Under the pieces are notes generated by a model that worked only from the letters and a program-made list of their open reading frames with translations, was not told the origin of the DNA and made no database searches. A DNA stretch of 48,577 bases, taken from positions 1 through 48,577 of the forward strand of contig JAFDXH010000031.1 in NCBI GenBank assembly GCA_018268075.1, written 5' to 3'. Source of the stretch: Bacteroidota bacterium (GTDB lineage: Bacteria; Bacteroidota; Bacteroidia; Chitinophagales; Chitinophagaceae). Below are positions 1 through 7,869 of this stretch, piece after piece; the first letter of the stretch is position 1, and every line of letters begins with the position of its first letter. Both the position numbers and the translations under genes were made by a program.

Positions 1-491
1 AAAGGAATATTTTGGGCACTGTGGGCATTATGGATGTAGAAAACAGTGCAATGAATGTAATTCCCGGAAAAGTATTTTGTTCGCTTGATATTCGCAGCAG
101 CGATACACACGCCCTGAGTAAAGCATACGAATCACTTTCAAAAATTTGTGAAGAAATTTGCCGGAAAAGAAATATTTACCACGAATGGAAATTGGTTTTG
201 GATGCCCCACCTGTAATGTGCGATCCTTTGCTGACAGAGGTATTACAACAATCTTTGCATGAAAATTCTATTGAGTCATTAAATCTTGTAAGTGGAGCCG
301 GGCATGATGCAGTAGTGGTATCAGCAGTAGCACCCGTAAGCATGCTATTTGTAAAATGTTATAAAGGAATCAGTCATAACCCCTTGGAAAATGTAGAAAT
401 TGCAGATATTGCATCGGCATTAGAAACAACAGATACCTTTCTCCTAAAATTGGCAGAAAGATGGAAAAAAAATAAAAGCTTTAAAAAATAA
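1..491 (+). CDS. allC: Allantoate amidohydrolase, C-terminal part (M20 family)
   Basis: This is the 3' part of a gene cut by the left window edge; the frame is open back to base 3, so no start is visible. The residues match the C-terminal half of M20-family amidohydrolases (allantoate amidohydrolase, ureidoglycolate and carbamoyl-amino-acid hydrolases). The early TVG-IMDVENSAMNVIPG stretch leads into the dimerisation lid, and the late SGAGHDA and KGISHNP motifs carry a metal/substrate-binding His. These enzymes release ammonia and CO2 from allantoate to give ureidoglycine. The allantoate assignment rests mainly on context: the next gene, 2 bp downstream, is a ureidoglycine aminohydrolase, the next step in the pathway. 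Without the N-terminal metal ligands, a related carbamoylase cannot be excluded. Confidence 0.85.
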   Translation, partial: RNILGTVGIMDVENSAMNVIPGKVFCSLDIRSSDTHALSKAYESLSKICEEICRKRNIYHEWKLVLDAPPVMCDPLLTEVLQQSLHENSIESLNLVSGAGHDAVVVSAVAPVSMLFVKCYKGISHNPLENVEIADIASALETTDTFLLKLAERWKKNKSFKK

Positions 492-493
492 CA

Positions 494-1240
494 ATGGAAA
501 TAAGCGCATTGACCAGATCGGTCGTAAAAAGAAATCATGCATTAATATGCCCAGATGGATATATTAATAGTAAAGTACCCGGTTGGGATAATTGCACTGT
601 AAATGTGCTGATAAATGAACAAATGGGCGCCCACCTTTGCCAAACCTTAATAACCGCTGCTGCTGGGTGTAAAATAAAAGGAGAAAATAAAAGCTCAGAG
701 ATATTTTTTTATGTAGTACAAGGAAGCTGCAATGCCACTATTGGCAAAGAAAAAAGGAAATTATCAAAAGGTCATTTTGTATATGTGCCTGTGCATACAA
801 AATATGATTTCAGCAGCATAAAAGCAGGCACACAATTACTCACTTTTCACAAAGTATATCAGCCATTAGAAGGGCATCCTGTTCCCGGTATTCTCTTTGG
901 TGATAGTAGCACTATACCCGGCCCTTCTTACCTTGGCGATAAGGCACTCAGATTGCAAGTACTTTTACCGGACAACCTCTCTTTTGATATGGCAGTTAAT
1001 ATTTTCACGTATGATTCCGGTGGCCATCTGCCAATGGTGGAAACTCACATTATGGAGCACGGGTTAATGTATCTGCAAGGGCAAGGCATTTACATGCTGG
1101 ATCAGGAATGGTATCCTGTAAAAAAAGGTGATACGATCTGGATGGCTCCCTATTGCCAGCAATGGTTTACTGCAATGGGAAAAGAACCTGCTGTATATAT
1201 TTATTATAAAAATGTAAATCGTTTCCCAACAGAAATCTGA
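494..1240 (+). CDS. allE: (S)-ureidoglycine aminohydrolase, bicupin
   Basis: A 248-residue protein of the YlbA/UGHY (AllE) bicupin family, which is about 260 residues in E. coli. It converts (S)-ureidoglycine, the product of allantoate amidohydrolase, to (S)-ureidoglycolate and ammonia using a metal in the C-terminal cupin. The N-terminal cupin spans roughly residues 60-130 (EIFFYVVQGS, KGHFVYVPVHTKYDF). The C-terminal cupin spans roughly 165-240, with the metal-binding ETHIMEHGLMYLQGQG region and the late GDTIWMAPYCQQWF and YYKNVNR stretches typical of the family. It starts 2 bp after the preceding stop, so the two genes are translationally coupled. It is cytoplasmic, with no signal peptide. 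Confidence 0.93.
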   Translation: MEISALTRSVVKRNHALICPDGYINSKVPGWDNCTVNVLINEQMGAHLCQTLITAAAGCKIKGENKSSEIFFYVVQGSCNATIGKEKRKLSKGHFVYVPVHTKYDFSSIKAGTQLLTFHKVYQPLEGHPVPGILFGDSSTIPGPSYLGDKALRLQVLLPDNLSFDMAVNIFTYDSGGHLPMVETHIMEHGLMYLQGQGIYMLDQEWYPVKKGDTIWMAPYCQQWFTAMGKEPAVYIYYKNVNRFPTEI

Positions 1241-1277
1241 TCTTTTAAAGCCTAACTATTCAATAAAAAATTTAATA

Positions 1278-1781
1278 ATGACAATAGCTGACTTTGATCA
1301 TTTAAGTACAGAAGAAAAAAAAATACTTTTATTTAATTGCTGCGGATGCACCGCCTGGGTAAAGGCTATGATGGAAATATTTCCGGTAAATGACCTGATA
1401 GACCTGCTGGAATATGCAGAAGAAAAATGGTACGAATGTAATCCAGCAGATTGGCTCGAAGCTTTTCAACACCATCCCAAAATAGGCGACACAGATGCCA
1501 TTCACCCAAACAGTACACTCTCAAATGACTTTGCATCCAAGGAGCAGCAAGGCGTTGATGCTGCAAGTGCAGAAATATTGAACGCACTGAAAAAAGCAAA
1601 TGAAGATTACCTTGAGCATTTTGGATACATTTTTATAGTTTTCGCTACGGGTAAATCAGCACAGGAAATGTTAGACATTTTGAATAGCCGTATGATCAAC
1701 GACCCACATGATGAATTAAATATTGCTGCGGCAGAGCAGAATAAAATAACCAGGCTTAGGTTAGAAAAATTATTTTTATGA
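1278..1781 (+). CDS. uraD: OHCU decarboxylase (2-oxo-4-hydroxy-4-carboxy-5-ureidoimidazoline decarboxylase)
   Basis: A 167-residue, all-helical protein of the normal UraD length. It catalyses the third step of urate oxidation, decarboxylating OHCU to (S)-allantoin. Diagnostic stretches are the FQHHPKIGD segment with the catalytic His, the SKEQQGVD segment with the conserved Glu-Gln, and the FGYIFIVFATGKSAQEML segment that forms the substrate pocket. It overlaps the next gene (HIU hydrolase) by 4 bp, so the two consecutive urate-oxidation enzymes are co-translated. A urate oxidase gene is not in the window and would be expected upstream or elsewhere. Confidence 0.95.
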   Translation: MTIADFDHLSTEEKKILLFNCCGCTAWVKAMMEIFPVNDLIDLLEYAEEKWYECNPADWLEAFQHHPKIGDTDAIHPNSTLSNDFASKEQQGVDAASAEILNALKKANEDYLEHFGYIFIVFATGKSAQEMLDILNSRMINDPHDELNIAAAEQNKITRLRLEKLFL

Positions 1782-2116
1782 GTCAAATAACATCGCATAT
1801 ACTGGATACTTCAGCCGGCAAACCCGCACAAGGTATCAAAGTCATGTTATTTTTCTTTGAAGAAGAAAAATGGATACCTATTAATGGAGGCATCAGTAAC
1901 CTTGATGGCAGAATACCTGACCTTGTACAGGCCAATAAAACTTTAGAACTAGGTATCTATAAATTAAAATTTGAGACAGGTAATTATTTCCTACAGAAAT
2001 CTGCATCCACCTTCTATCCTTTTGTTGAAATCGTTTTTGAAATAAAAGACTCATCGCATTACCATGTGCCATTATTATTAAACCCTTATGGCTACTCCAC
2101 CTATCGTGGTAGCTGA
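1778..2116 (+). CDS. uraH: 5-hydroxyisourate hydrolase (transthyretin-like)
   Basis: A 112-residue transthyretin-related protein that hydrolyses 5-hydroxyisourate to OHCU, the substrate of the preceding UraD. The family signature is complete: SHILDTSAGKPAQGI at the N terminus with the catalytic His, the NLDGR segment with the catalytic Arg, the YHVPLLLNPYGYSTY segment with the second His, and the C-terminal tetrapeptide YRGS that defines the HIU hydrolase branch. There is no signal peptide, so it acts in the cytoplasm. It overlaps uraD by 4 bp and lies 12 bp before the next gene. Confidence 0.96.
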   Translation: MSQITSHILDTSAGKPAQGIKVMLFFFEEEKWIPINGGISNLDGRIPDLVQANKTLELGIYKLKFETGNYFLQKSASTFYPFVEIVFEIKDSSHYHVPLLLNPYGYSTYRGS

Positions 2117-2128
2117 TAAATTATTTTT

Positions 2129-3565
2129 ATGAAATTTTCCATAAACGATCAAGAAAAATCTGCCATTTTCGAACCGCTTCAAAAAGCTAATCAAGCTTTT
2201 CAAAAAACATACCCCGGCGATAAGCCAGAGCGGCAGCCGGTACATACTGTATATGGCGGGGCAAATCTTTTCAAAAGTGATACCCCCCTTAAGATGGGCG
2301 AGGTGGCACTTAGAAATTTAAACACTTATGCCCCAGATTTTGTTACTCTTGCCAAAGTATTACAATTACAAGGCCATGAGCATTTACCACATCTGGAAAA
2401 GGAAATTACTGCCCTAACAGAATATATGGATAGCATTTCTGAGGCAGAGCGGAAAAAGAATAGTGCATGGCTCTCCTACTCCATCTACAAAAAAATTATT
2501 GCAAAGCTCAAGAAGGAAGCAGTAGAAGATTTTAGAATAGATTTTGAAGATGGCTTTGGCAATCGGCCTGATGCTGAAGAGGATGCAACGGCAGAAAATG
2601 CCGCAAAAGAATTGGCTCTGGCAATGAAAAATAAAACCCTATCGCCTTTTATTGGCATCAGAATCAAACCCTTTACTGAAGATTTAAGAAACCGAGGAGT
2701 AAGAACATTGGATATTTTTCTGAGTACACTGCTCAAAGAAACTGACGGCAAACTACCAGCAAATTTTATAGTAATGCTGCCTAAAGTAACCATACCGGAA
2801 CAAGTAATTGCTTTGGTTAATTTTTTCAAGATAATAGAAAAAGAAAATAACCTGGAAAGTGGAGCATTGAAAATGGAAACTATGGTAGAGGCTACACAAA
2901 TAATAATGGATGATGAAGGTAAAAATCCGTTATTGAAAATCATCAGAGCTTCCGAAGGGCGCATGCTTGCTGCCCACTTTGGCACTTATGATTATACAGC
3001 TTCTTGCGGCATTACTGCCAAATACCAAACAATGGATCATCCGGTATGCGACTTTGCCCACCACATTACTAAAGTGGCACTCGGCGGCACCGGCATTTTT
3101 CTTTCAGATGGCGCTACTAACATTATGCCTATAGGCCCGCACCGAGGCGACAATCTCACTTTTGAACAACAAAAGGAAAACAGAGAATCTGTGTACAATG
3201 CTTGGCAGCAAGGTTTTAAGCACACCACTCACTCCCTTGTAAATGGCTTTTACCAAGGCTGGGATTTGAATCCGGCCCAGCTTCCTATGCGCTATGCTGC
3301 TACCTACAATTTTTTCCTGAGCAGCTATGATGATGCTGTACATCGCTTAAAAATATTTGTGGACAGAGCCGCTATTTCCACACTTACAGGCGATATATTT
3401 GACGATGCCGCCACGGGGCAGGGATTGCTCAATTTCTTTTTGAAAGCTATGAACTGTGGTGCCATTACCGAAGAAGAAGCATTAGTAACCGGGCTTACGC
3501 TTGACGAAATACGCAGCCGCTCGTTTTATAAAATATTACAAGGCAGGCGCACGGCAAAGAAATAA
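2129..3565 (+). CDS. DUF6986 protein, aldolase/citrate-lyase-like TIM barrel
   Basis: A 478-residue cytoplasmic protein resembling the DUF6986 family, a branch of the HpcH/HpaI aldolase / citrate-lyase-beta / malate-synthase superfamily. Visible features are a VHTVYGGANLF segment near residue 40, a FRIDFEDGFGNRPDAEED acidic segment near 140 (a probable metal site), IRIKPF near 178, a VMLPKV strand near 218, KMETMVEA near 250 (the barrel Glu of this superfamily) and a late HFGTYDYTA segment. The family has no firmly established substrate that I know of. It sits 12 bp after uraH and is clearly part of the ureide operon. Inference: it may process glyoxylate or another carbon product of ureide degradation by a malate-synthase- or aldolase-like reaction. 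Confidence 0.8.
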   Translation: MKFSINDQEKSAIFEPLQKANQAFQKTYPGDKPERQPVHTVYGGANLFKSDTPLKMGEVALRNLNTYAPDFVTLAKVLQLQGHEHLPHLEKEITALTEYMDSISEAERKKNSAWLSYSIYKKIIAKLKKEAVEDFRIDFEDGFGNRPDAEEDATAENAAKELALAMKNKTLSPFIGIRIKPFTEDLRNRGVRTLDIFLSTLLKETDGKLPANFIVMLPKVTIPEQVIALVNFFKIIEKENNLESGALKMETMVEATQIIMDDEGKNPLLKIIRASEGRMLAAHFGTYDYTASCGITAKYQTMDHPVCDFAHHITKVALGGTGIFLSDGATNIMPIGPHRGDNLTFEQQKENRESVYNAWQQGFKHTTHSLVNGFYQGWDLNPAQLPMRYAATYNFFLSSYDDAVHRLKIFVDRAAISTLTGDIFDDAATGQGLLNFFLKAMNCGAITEEEALVTGLTLDEIRSRSFYKILQGRRTAKK

Positions 3566-3626
3566 GTAGCTACGGGGGAAAATATTTTTATTTTTATTTT
3601 ACTATAAAATCTGCGCCCTGCACATC

Positions 3627-3641
3627 TGCGCTATTAGCGCA
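3627..3641. terminator. Possible hairpin between convergent genes
   Basis: A small perfect dyad (TGCGCTA-T-TAGCGCA) lies between the convergent ends of the ureide operon and the amidinohydrolase gene. The plus-side upstream DNA is T-rich, but no clean T-run directly follows the stem on either strand, so a bidirectional terminator role is only suggested. Confidence 0.3.
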
Positions 3642-3688
3642 TATAAATACCTTGAAAGCACCTAGTTCATAGTGTTATACATCATTAC

Positions 3689-4627
3689 TTAATCTCTCTT
3701 AGCAGGCAAAAATATTTCTGCAATCATACATCTTGCGCTGCCGCCGCCTATTGTTTCTATAGTATCAATAGAAAGCGGCACTAATTCGCAATACTTTTCT
3801 ATTAGCGTTTTTTGCTCGTACGTAAGTGCATTGTACGCACTCATAGAAAGTGCTAATATGTTACGCCCGGATTTAGAGCGTACTTCGAGCATATTTCCAG
3901 CAAAATTTTTCATTTGGGAAAAACTAATTTCAATAATAATATGACCTGTTTCAGTTAGCGATTTTTTTACCTTTTCGCGTTCTGCCATGTTGGTAATGCT
4001 TTCAAGACAAATAGCAGCAAATTTTTCGCCTATGCACATCATAACATTGGTATGATAAATTTCTTTCCCATTTGCATCATGAGCATAAAAATAAACAGGT
4101 GTATAATTTAGGTATTTACATACCTCCAAAAACAGGCTTTTATTGGTGCGCGGCGATAAACAGGCATACCCAATTTTATGAACTTGGTCAAAAATAATAC
4201 TACCTGTACCTTCCAGATATTTTCCTTCATTTTCATTTTTAGAAAAGTCAAGAACCTTTTTAATTTCAAAATCTTTGCTTAAAAATTCAATAATATCCGG
4301 GCGGCGCTCTGTGCGCCTGTTAGCAGCACACATTGGATATAAAATCACAGTACCATCCGAATGAAAAGTTGCCCAATTATTGGGAAATACCGCATCAGGC
4401 TTGGGCGGAAATACTGTATCCTCAATAACTATAACCTTCACACCTTTTAATTCAAGTGCATTTACCATAGCATCAAACTCGTGCAATTTTCTCAGTTTCA
4501 AACTATCTTCACTTGCATCTATATCTATCTGAAATGCATTAGAAATTGCCGTTTCCCGGTTAAATGAAAATGTAGCAGGCCGAATCAATAAAATACTATC
4601 CGATGCCTGATAAAGTTGCTTATTCAT
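3689..4627 (-). CDS. CtlX-like amidinohydrolase (arginine deiminase superfamily)
   Basis: A 312-residue penta-repeat (guanidine-modifying enzyme) protein most like the citrulline-utilisation hydrolase CtlX group, often annotated simply as amidinotransferase. Catalytic residues of the superfamily are visible: PDAVFPNNW with the Asp near residue 80, the YHTNVMM His near 190, and the nucleophile Cys in the C-terminal GGGSARCM. Members hydrolyse guanidino or ureido groups (arginine, dimethylarginine, citrulline). No signal peptide is present. It lies 90 bp downstream of the beta-lactamase-fold gene on the same strand. The exact substrate cannot be read from sequence; a nitrogen-salvage role would fit the nearby ureide operon, but they are on opposite strands. 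Confidence 0.8.
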   Translation of the reverse strand: MNKQLYQASDSILLIRPATFSFNRETAISNAFQIDIDASEDSLKLRKLHEFDAMVNALELKGVKVIVIEDTVFPPKPDAVFPNNWATFHSDGTVILYPMCAANRRTERRPDIIEFLSKDFEIKKVLDFSKNENEGKYLEGTGSIIFDQVHKIGYACLSPRTNKSLFLEVCKYLNYTPVYFYAHDANGKEIYHTNVMMCIGEKFAAICLESITNMAEREKVKKSLTETGHIIIEISFSQMKNFAGNMLEVRSKSGRNILALSMSAYNALTYEQKTLIEKYCELVPLSIDTIETIGGGSARCMIAEIFLPAKRD

Positions 4628-4717
4628 TTTTATAAATTAGGTAATACCAATTTTACACAAAAAGCACTTTGAACCATGAAAAAAAATAAAATTCAGAGAA
4701 ATAAAATATTGAACCAA

Positions 4718-5662
4718 TTAATTTTCTCTATACTTTTTCCTCATCAGCTCATACACTTTTTGCGAGAGCATTTTCATTCGAGGCCGGGCATTGTCTTCTT
4801 CTACAGGAGTAAATAATGCTATGATGTATTTTACCTTTCCGTCATCTACTATACCTACATCATTTGTAAAGTAGCTCCACCATCCTGATTTATGGTAAAA
4901 CATTGCACTGGCCGGCAGCCCTGTAGATAATTTAGTAGTATCTAATTGCTGCCCCAGAAAAACTTTCATCTTCTTACTCACCCATGGGTTTACCAAATGG
5001 TTGGATTGAATAAGATACATAAACTCAGCAGCATGCCGAGCATTGGTAACGGTACTTCTAATGGTATCAAAGCCTTGGTCTTCATATTTTCTGCTGAGAA
5101 ATTTTCTAGTCACTTCACTTCCATACCATCCATACTGATGCATCGTTTTATTGATATTGGACCTGCCTGCCACATCAATCAGGCAGTTAGCTGCGCTATT
5201 ATCGCTTCGGGTAATCATCAGGTCTAATAAATATTGAATGGTAACCGTATCGCCATTTCTAAGCAATTTTCTTGGATCCCAACTAATTTCTGAAGAATGA
5301 TCTACGTCATTAGGCGAATGCACTACATAGCTTTTATACAGAGAATATTTCCTTTCAATCACCTGTTTCAAAATCTCCATGGCCACGTACATTTTATACA
5401 CCGATGCCGGATAAATAAAACTATCCATATTTACGCCACCTATCACAGGTTGTTTTTTATTAAGGTCTATTACTGCTAAAGAAATTTTAAGGTGCCCATC
5501 CTCTCCCGCATCAAAACTACTATCGAAGCCACATTCATGAACTATTTCAGATAAGGATTTATTGAATGCTTTATCTGTTTTGAATGGGTATTGGTACCGA
5601 TTTTGAGAAACAACTGGCCCTGTGATGAAAATCATTAAAAAAAATGCAACTAAATTTTTCAT
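4718..5662 (-). CDS. Secreted class A beta-lactamase-fold serine hydrolase
   Basis: A 314-residue protein with an N-terminal Sec signal peptide (about residues 1-19, hydrophobic, ending before QNRYQYP). The serine-transpeptidase/beta-lactamase motifs are in order: SVYK (SxxK) near residue 85, SDN near 155, and KSG (equivalent to KTG) near 260. This places it in the class A (Beta-lactamase2) fold in the periplasm. The omega-loop Glu motif (ExxLN) of true class A beta-lactamases is not evident between SDN and KSG. It may therefore be a penicillin-binding or other serine hydrolase rather than an efficient lactamase. Neighbours give no clear functional hint. Confidence 0.82.
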   Translation of the reverse strand: MKNLVAFFLMIFITGPVVSQNRYQYPFKTDKAFNKSLSEIVHECGFDSSFDAGEDGHLKISLAVIDLNKKQPVIGGVNMDSFIYPASVYKMYVAMEILKQVIERKYSLYKSYVVHSPNDVDHSSEISWDPRKLLRNGDTVTIQYLLDLMITRSDNSAANCLIDVAGRSNINKTMHQYGWYGSEVTRKFLSRKYEDQGFDTIRSTVTNARHAAEFMYLIQSNHLVNPWVSKKMKVFLGQQLDTTKLSTGLPASAMFYHKSGWWSYFTNDVGIVDDGKVKYIIALFTPVEEDNARPRMKMLSQKVYELMRKKYREN

Positions 5663-5837
5663 TATTATTTCATTTATTAATGTACACCTGATTGTAAAGT
5701 TGAATAGAAAAAAAATTGTAAAGTAATTATTTAAGATAAAAAAACTGGTCTAAGATACCAATTCTTTTGTGCCCTATGCGCCATAAAGCACTGAATAGAA
5801 AAATCGCAAAATATATTATTCCCAAACTACCATTTTA

Positions 5838-6179
5838 TCAACGCACATCTACCCGTTCTTCCACAATAGTAATATATGCATTCTGCAGTTCTTTAGTTAT
5901 CATCAATTGGCAGCTTAACCTTAAGCCCGGTAATTTAATAGCTACTTTCCTTAGGGTACTTGCTTCATTTCTATCCGGCTGGGGGAGTGATACAAAATCC
6001 ACCAAAACTAGGCATGTTCCACATCTACCTATACCCTTGCACTCACCAAAATCTTCTACATAAATTTTTTCATTGATGAGTACCATTAAATTTCTGAATT
6101 CACCTTCATAACAGGAAACCGGATATTCAACGCCTTCAAATGAAATGGTAAAATTAATATTTTCCTCAGGTGCTCTCAT
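5838..6179 (-). CDS. 2Fe-2S ferredoxin
   Basis: A small plant/adrenodoxin-type [2Fe-2S] ferredoxin. The cluster ligands are visible as C-x5-C-x2-C (CKGIGRCGTC) followed by a Cys about 36 residues later in LRLSCQL. I chose the ATG at 6179 (114 residues). The longer in-frame extension upstream is basic and non-conserved in character and would run toward the ssb terminator. The protein is soluble and cytoplasmic, an electron carrier of unknown partner. It lies downstream of ssb but is separated from it by a strong intrinsic terminator, so it is probably transcribed from its own promoter. Confidence 0.88.
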   Translation of the reverse strand: MRAPEENINFTISFEGVEYPVSCYEGEFRNLMVLINEKIYVEDFGECKGIGRCGTCLVLVDFVSLPQPDRNEASTLRKVAIKLPGLRLSCQLMITKELQNAYITIVEERVDVR

Positions 6180-6263
6180 TGCATAAAAGTAATAAATGAA
6201 GGAAGAACTATGCCTATTATATTTACAGATATCTCTCTTCCTAAATATTAAATTGAAGAGTTG

Positions 6264-6294
6264 CAAAAAATAAGAGCCACGCTATGCGTGGCTC
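6264..6294 (-). terminator. Intrinsic terminator of ssb
   Basis: A perfect 9-bp stem (GAGCCACGC / GCGTGGCTC) with a 3-nt loop lies at 6274-6294. On the minus strand it is followed directly by a T-rich run (the A-run at 6265-6270 on the plus strand). It sits 33 bp past the ssb stop codon. Confidence 0.85.
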
Positions 6295-6326
6295 AATAGT
6301 ACTTAACCCCAAAAAATTATGATAGA

Positions 6327-6749
6327 CTAAAATGGTAAATCATCCGCAGGTTCTTCTACTCCAGCTACAGTATTTACCTTTTGCTGCACATTACTACCAG
6401 TACCTGATGATTGTTGGTTATCTGCATTATCCGATTTCCCTCCGAGAAGCTGAATATTATTTACCCGCACCTTTAAAGACGAAGCAGGTTGATTTTCCTT
6501 ATTTAAAAATCCTTCAGACTCAGGCGCCCCCTCTACATATACTAATTGCCCTTTCTTAAGATATTGCGCAATGGCAGTCCTGTCAGTCCAGTAGGCACAC
6601 TTAACCCAAGTAGTTTTTTCTACCATATTACCTTGCGCATTTTTATATTTTTCAGAATGCGCCACATTAAAGTTGATTACATTCTTTCCATTTACCTCAT
6701 TGGTAGTACAATCGTTACCAAGATGGCCAATAATTTGTAATTTGATCAT
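6327..6749 (-). CDS. ssb: Single-stranded DNA-binding protein
   Basis: A 140-residue SSB. The N-terminal OB fold covers about residues 1-105 (KLQIIGHLGND, VINFNVAHSEKY, TTWVKCAYW, YLKKGQLVYVEG). A low-complexity Q/S/G linker follows, and the acidic tail ends in DDLPF, the conserved peptide that recruits replication and repair partners. The length is close to other Bacteroidota SSBs, which can occur as several paralogues. It is monocistronic, between an S24 regulator upstream and a strong terminator downstream. Confidence 0.96.
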   Translation of the reverse strand: MIKLQIIGHLGNDCTTNEVNGKNVINFNVAHSEKYKNAQGNMVEKTTWVKCAYWTDRTAIAQYLKKGQLVYVEGAPESEGFLNKENQPASSLKVRVNNIQLLGGKSDNADNQQSSGTGSNVQQKVNTVAGVEEPADDLPF

Positions 6750-6826
6750 AAAAATTCATTTTTAAATTAACTAATCCGCATTAAGGATACCTGACAAATC
6801 TAAGTAAAATAAACCGGTCAAAAGCA

Positions 6827-7582
6827 TCAATTCATTTTCTTTTTAAGAGTACTTACCTGATCCTGCAAGTTGGTCACCAGATTTACCAATGAATCTACAT
6901 CCCATCGCTGTTGCTGTGTCACTTTATTGATCACAGCCTGAGCCTGCCACATTTCCAATACATCGGCAGCAAGTACCTGATAAGGTTGGTAGGCCGGGTT
7001 ATCACTCACGAGCGTAATCTTGCTGGTATTCTTGTTATTCTTTACCACCCTTTTGTACACAATGCCTTCACTATTACTCACTACGATATAAGCAGCGTTA
7101 TTTTTTACATGATCCATTTTATCTACCTTTTCGCCTACTATTATGCTTCCGCTGGGTGTAGGCATCATACTGTCACCTAAAATTTCAAAGGCACGGTAGC
7201 TTCCACCGGTTAACATGGGCAAGGTAAAAGTGTTCAATTCATCAATAAATTCATGGTCGCCATAGCCTGCCAGATACCCTGCCGCAGCCTTCACTGGTAC
7301 AAAATGAATCAGGTTTCGCTCAGCCGTCATCATTTTCATTTGCCGGCGCCTTGCAAGATAGCTGCTGCCATTTGTTTTACTAAGGTCTTTCAGTAGTAAT
7401 TCGTCCAAGGTTACTTTAAAAATCTCACTTAATATTTCCAGTACATCTATCCTTGGGTCTGCCCGCTCTTCTTCATACGCCCCAATCAGCGATCTTTTAA
7501 TGCCCAATTTATTTGCAAATTCTTCCTGAGTCCATCCGCGAAGCTTGCGTAAGTATTTAAGGTTTTGTCCGGCTTGTGACAT
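6827..7582 (-). CDS. XRE-family regulator with S24 LexA/CI-like peptidase domain
   Basis: A 251-residue regulator. An N-terminal helix-turn-helix of the XRE type covers residues 5-65 (LRKLRGWTQEEFANKLGIKRSLIGAYEEERADPRID). A C-terminal S24 domain carries the catalytic Ser in ILGDSMMP (near 145) and the catalytic Lys in IVYKRVV (near 185). AAAGYLAGYGD, between the domains, contains an Ala-Gly that could serve as a self-cleavage site. A short coiled-coil-like tail ends the protein (LQDQVSTLKKKMN). Such repressors control SOS-like or stress genes in Bacteroidota and need not be phage-borne; no phage genes lie nearby. It may respond to DNA damage together with the adjacent ssb, but that is inference. 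Confidence 0.88.
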   Translation of the reverse strand: MSQAGQNLKYLRKLRGWTQEEFANKLGIKRSLIGAYEEERADPRIDVLEILSEIFKVTLDELLLKDLSKTNGSSYLARRRQMKMMTAERNLIHFVPVKAAAGYLAGYGDHEFIDELNTFTLPMLTGGSYRAFEILGDSMMPTPSGSIIVGEKVDKMDHVKNNAAYIVVSNSEGIVYKRVVKNNKNTSKITLVSDNPAYQPYQVLAADVLEMWQAQAVINKVTQQQRWDVDSLVNLVTNLQDQVSTLKKKMN

Positions 7583-7869
7583 GGCGACTAATTTATTTAG
7601 AACAAAAATACTAATCTATTTAGTTTTACCAAATTTTTTTTTATTAAGCTAAAAATGCCTGTTTTTTTAAAATATTCTTATTTCCTTAAAATAATAGATT
7701 ATGAAAATTTAAGATTGTGGGCTTCAATAAAACATAAGGTGCCTCTACGCAGTATGGCTGCATAAAGCGTAAACTTTTGCAGAAAAAGGTAACGGTTCTC
7801 ACAATTTAATCCGATACTGTTGTACTTTACTATTTTGTATCGTACTTCGCAAAAATTAGCAGCAAGGAA

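Noticed and set aside
5767-6063. A 98-codon plus-strand frame over the ferredoxin gene
   Set aside because: It lies opposite a convincing 2Fe-2S ferredoxin with all cluster Cys and has no family features.
6827-7582. The S24 repressor as a sign of a prophage
   Set aside because: No integrase, structural or lysis genes lie nearby; XRE-S24 regulators are common chromosomal genes in Bacteroidota.
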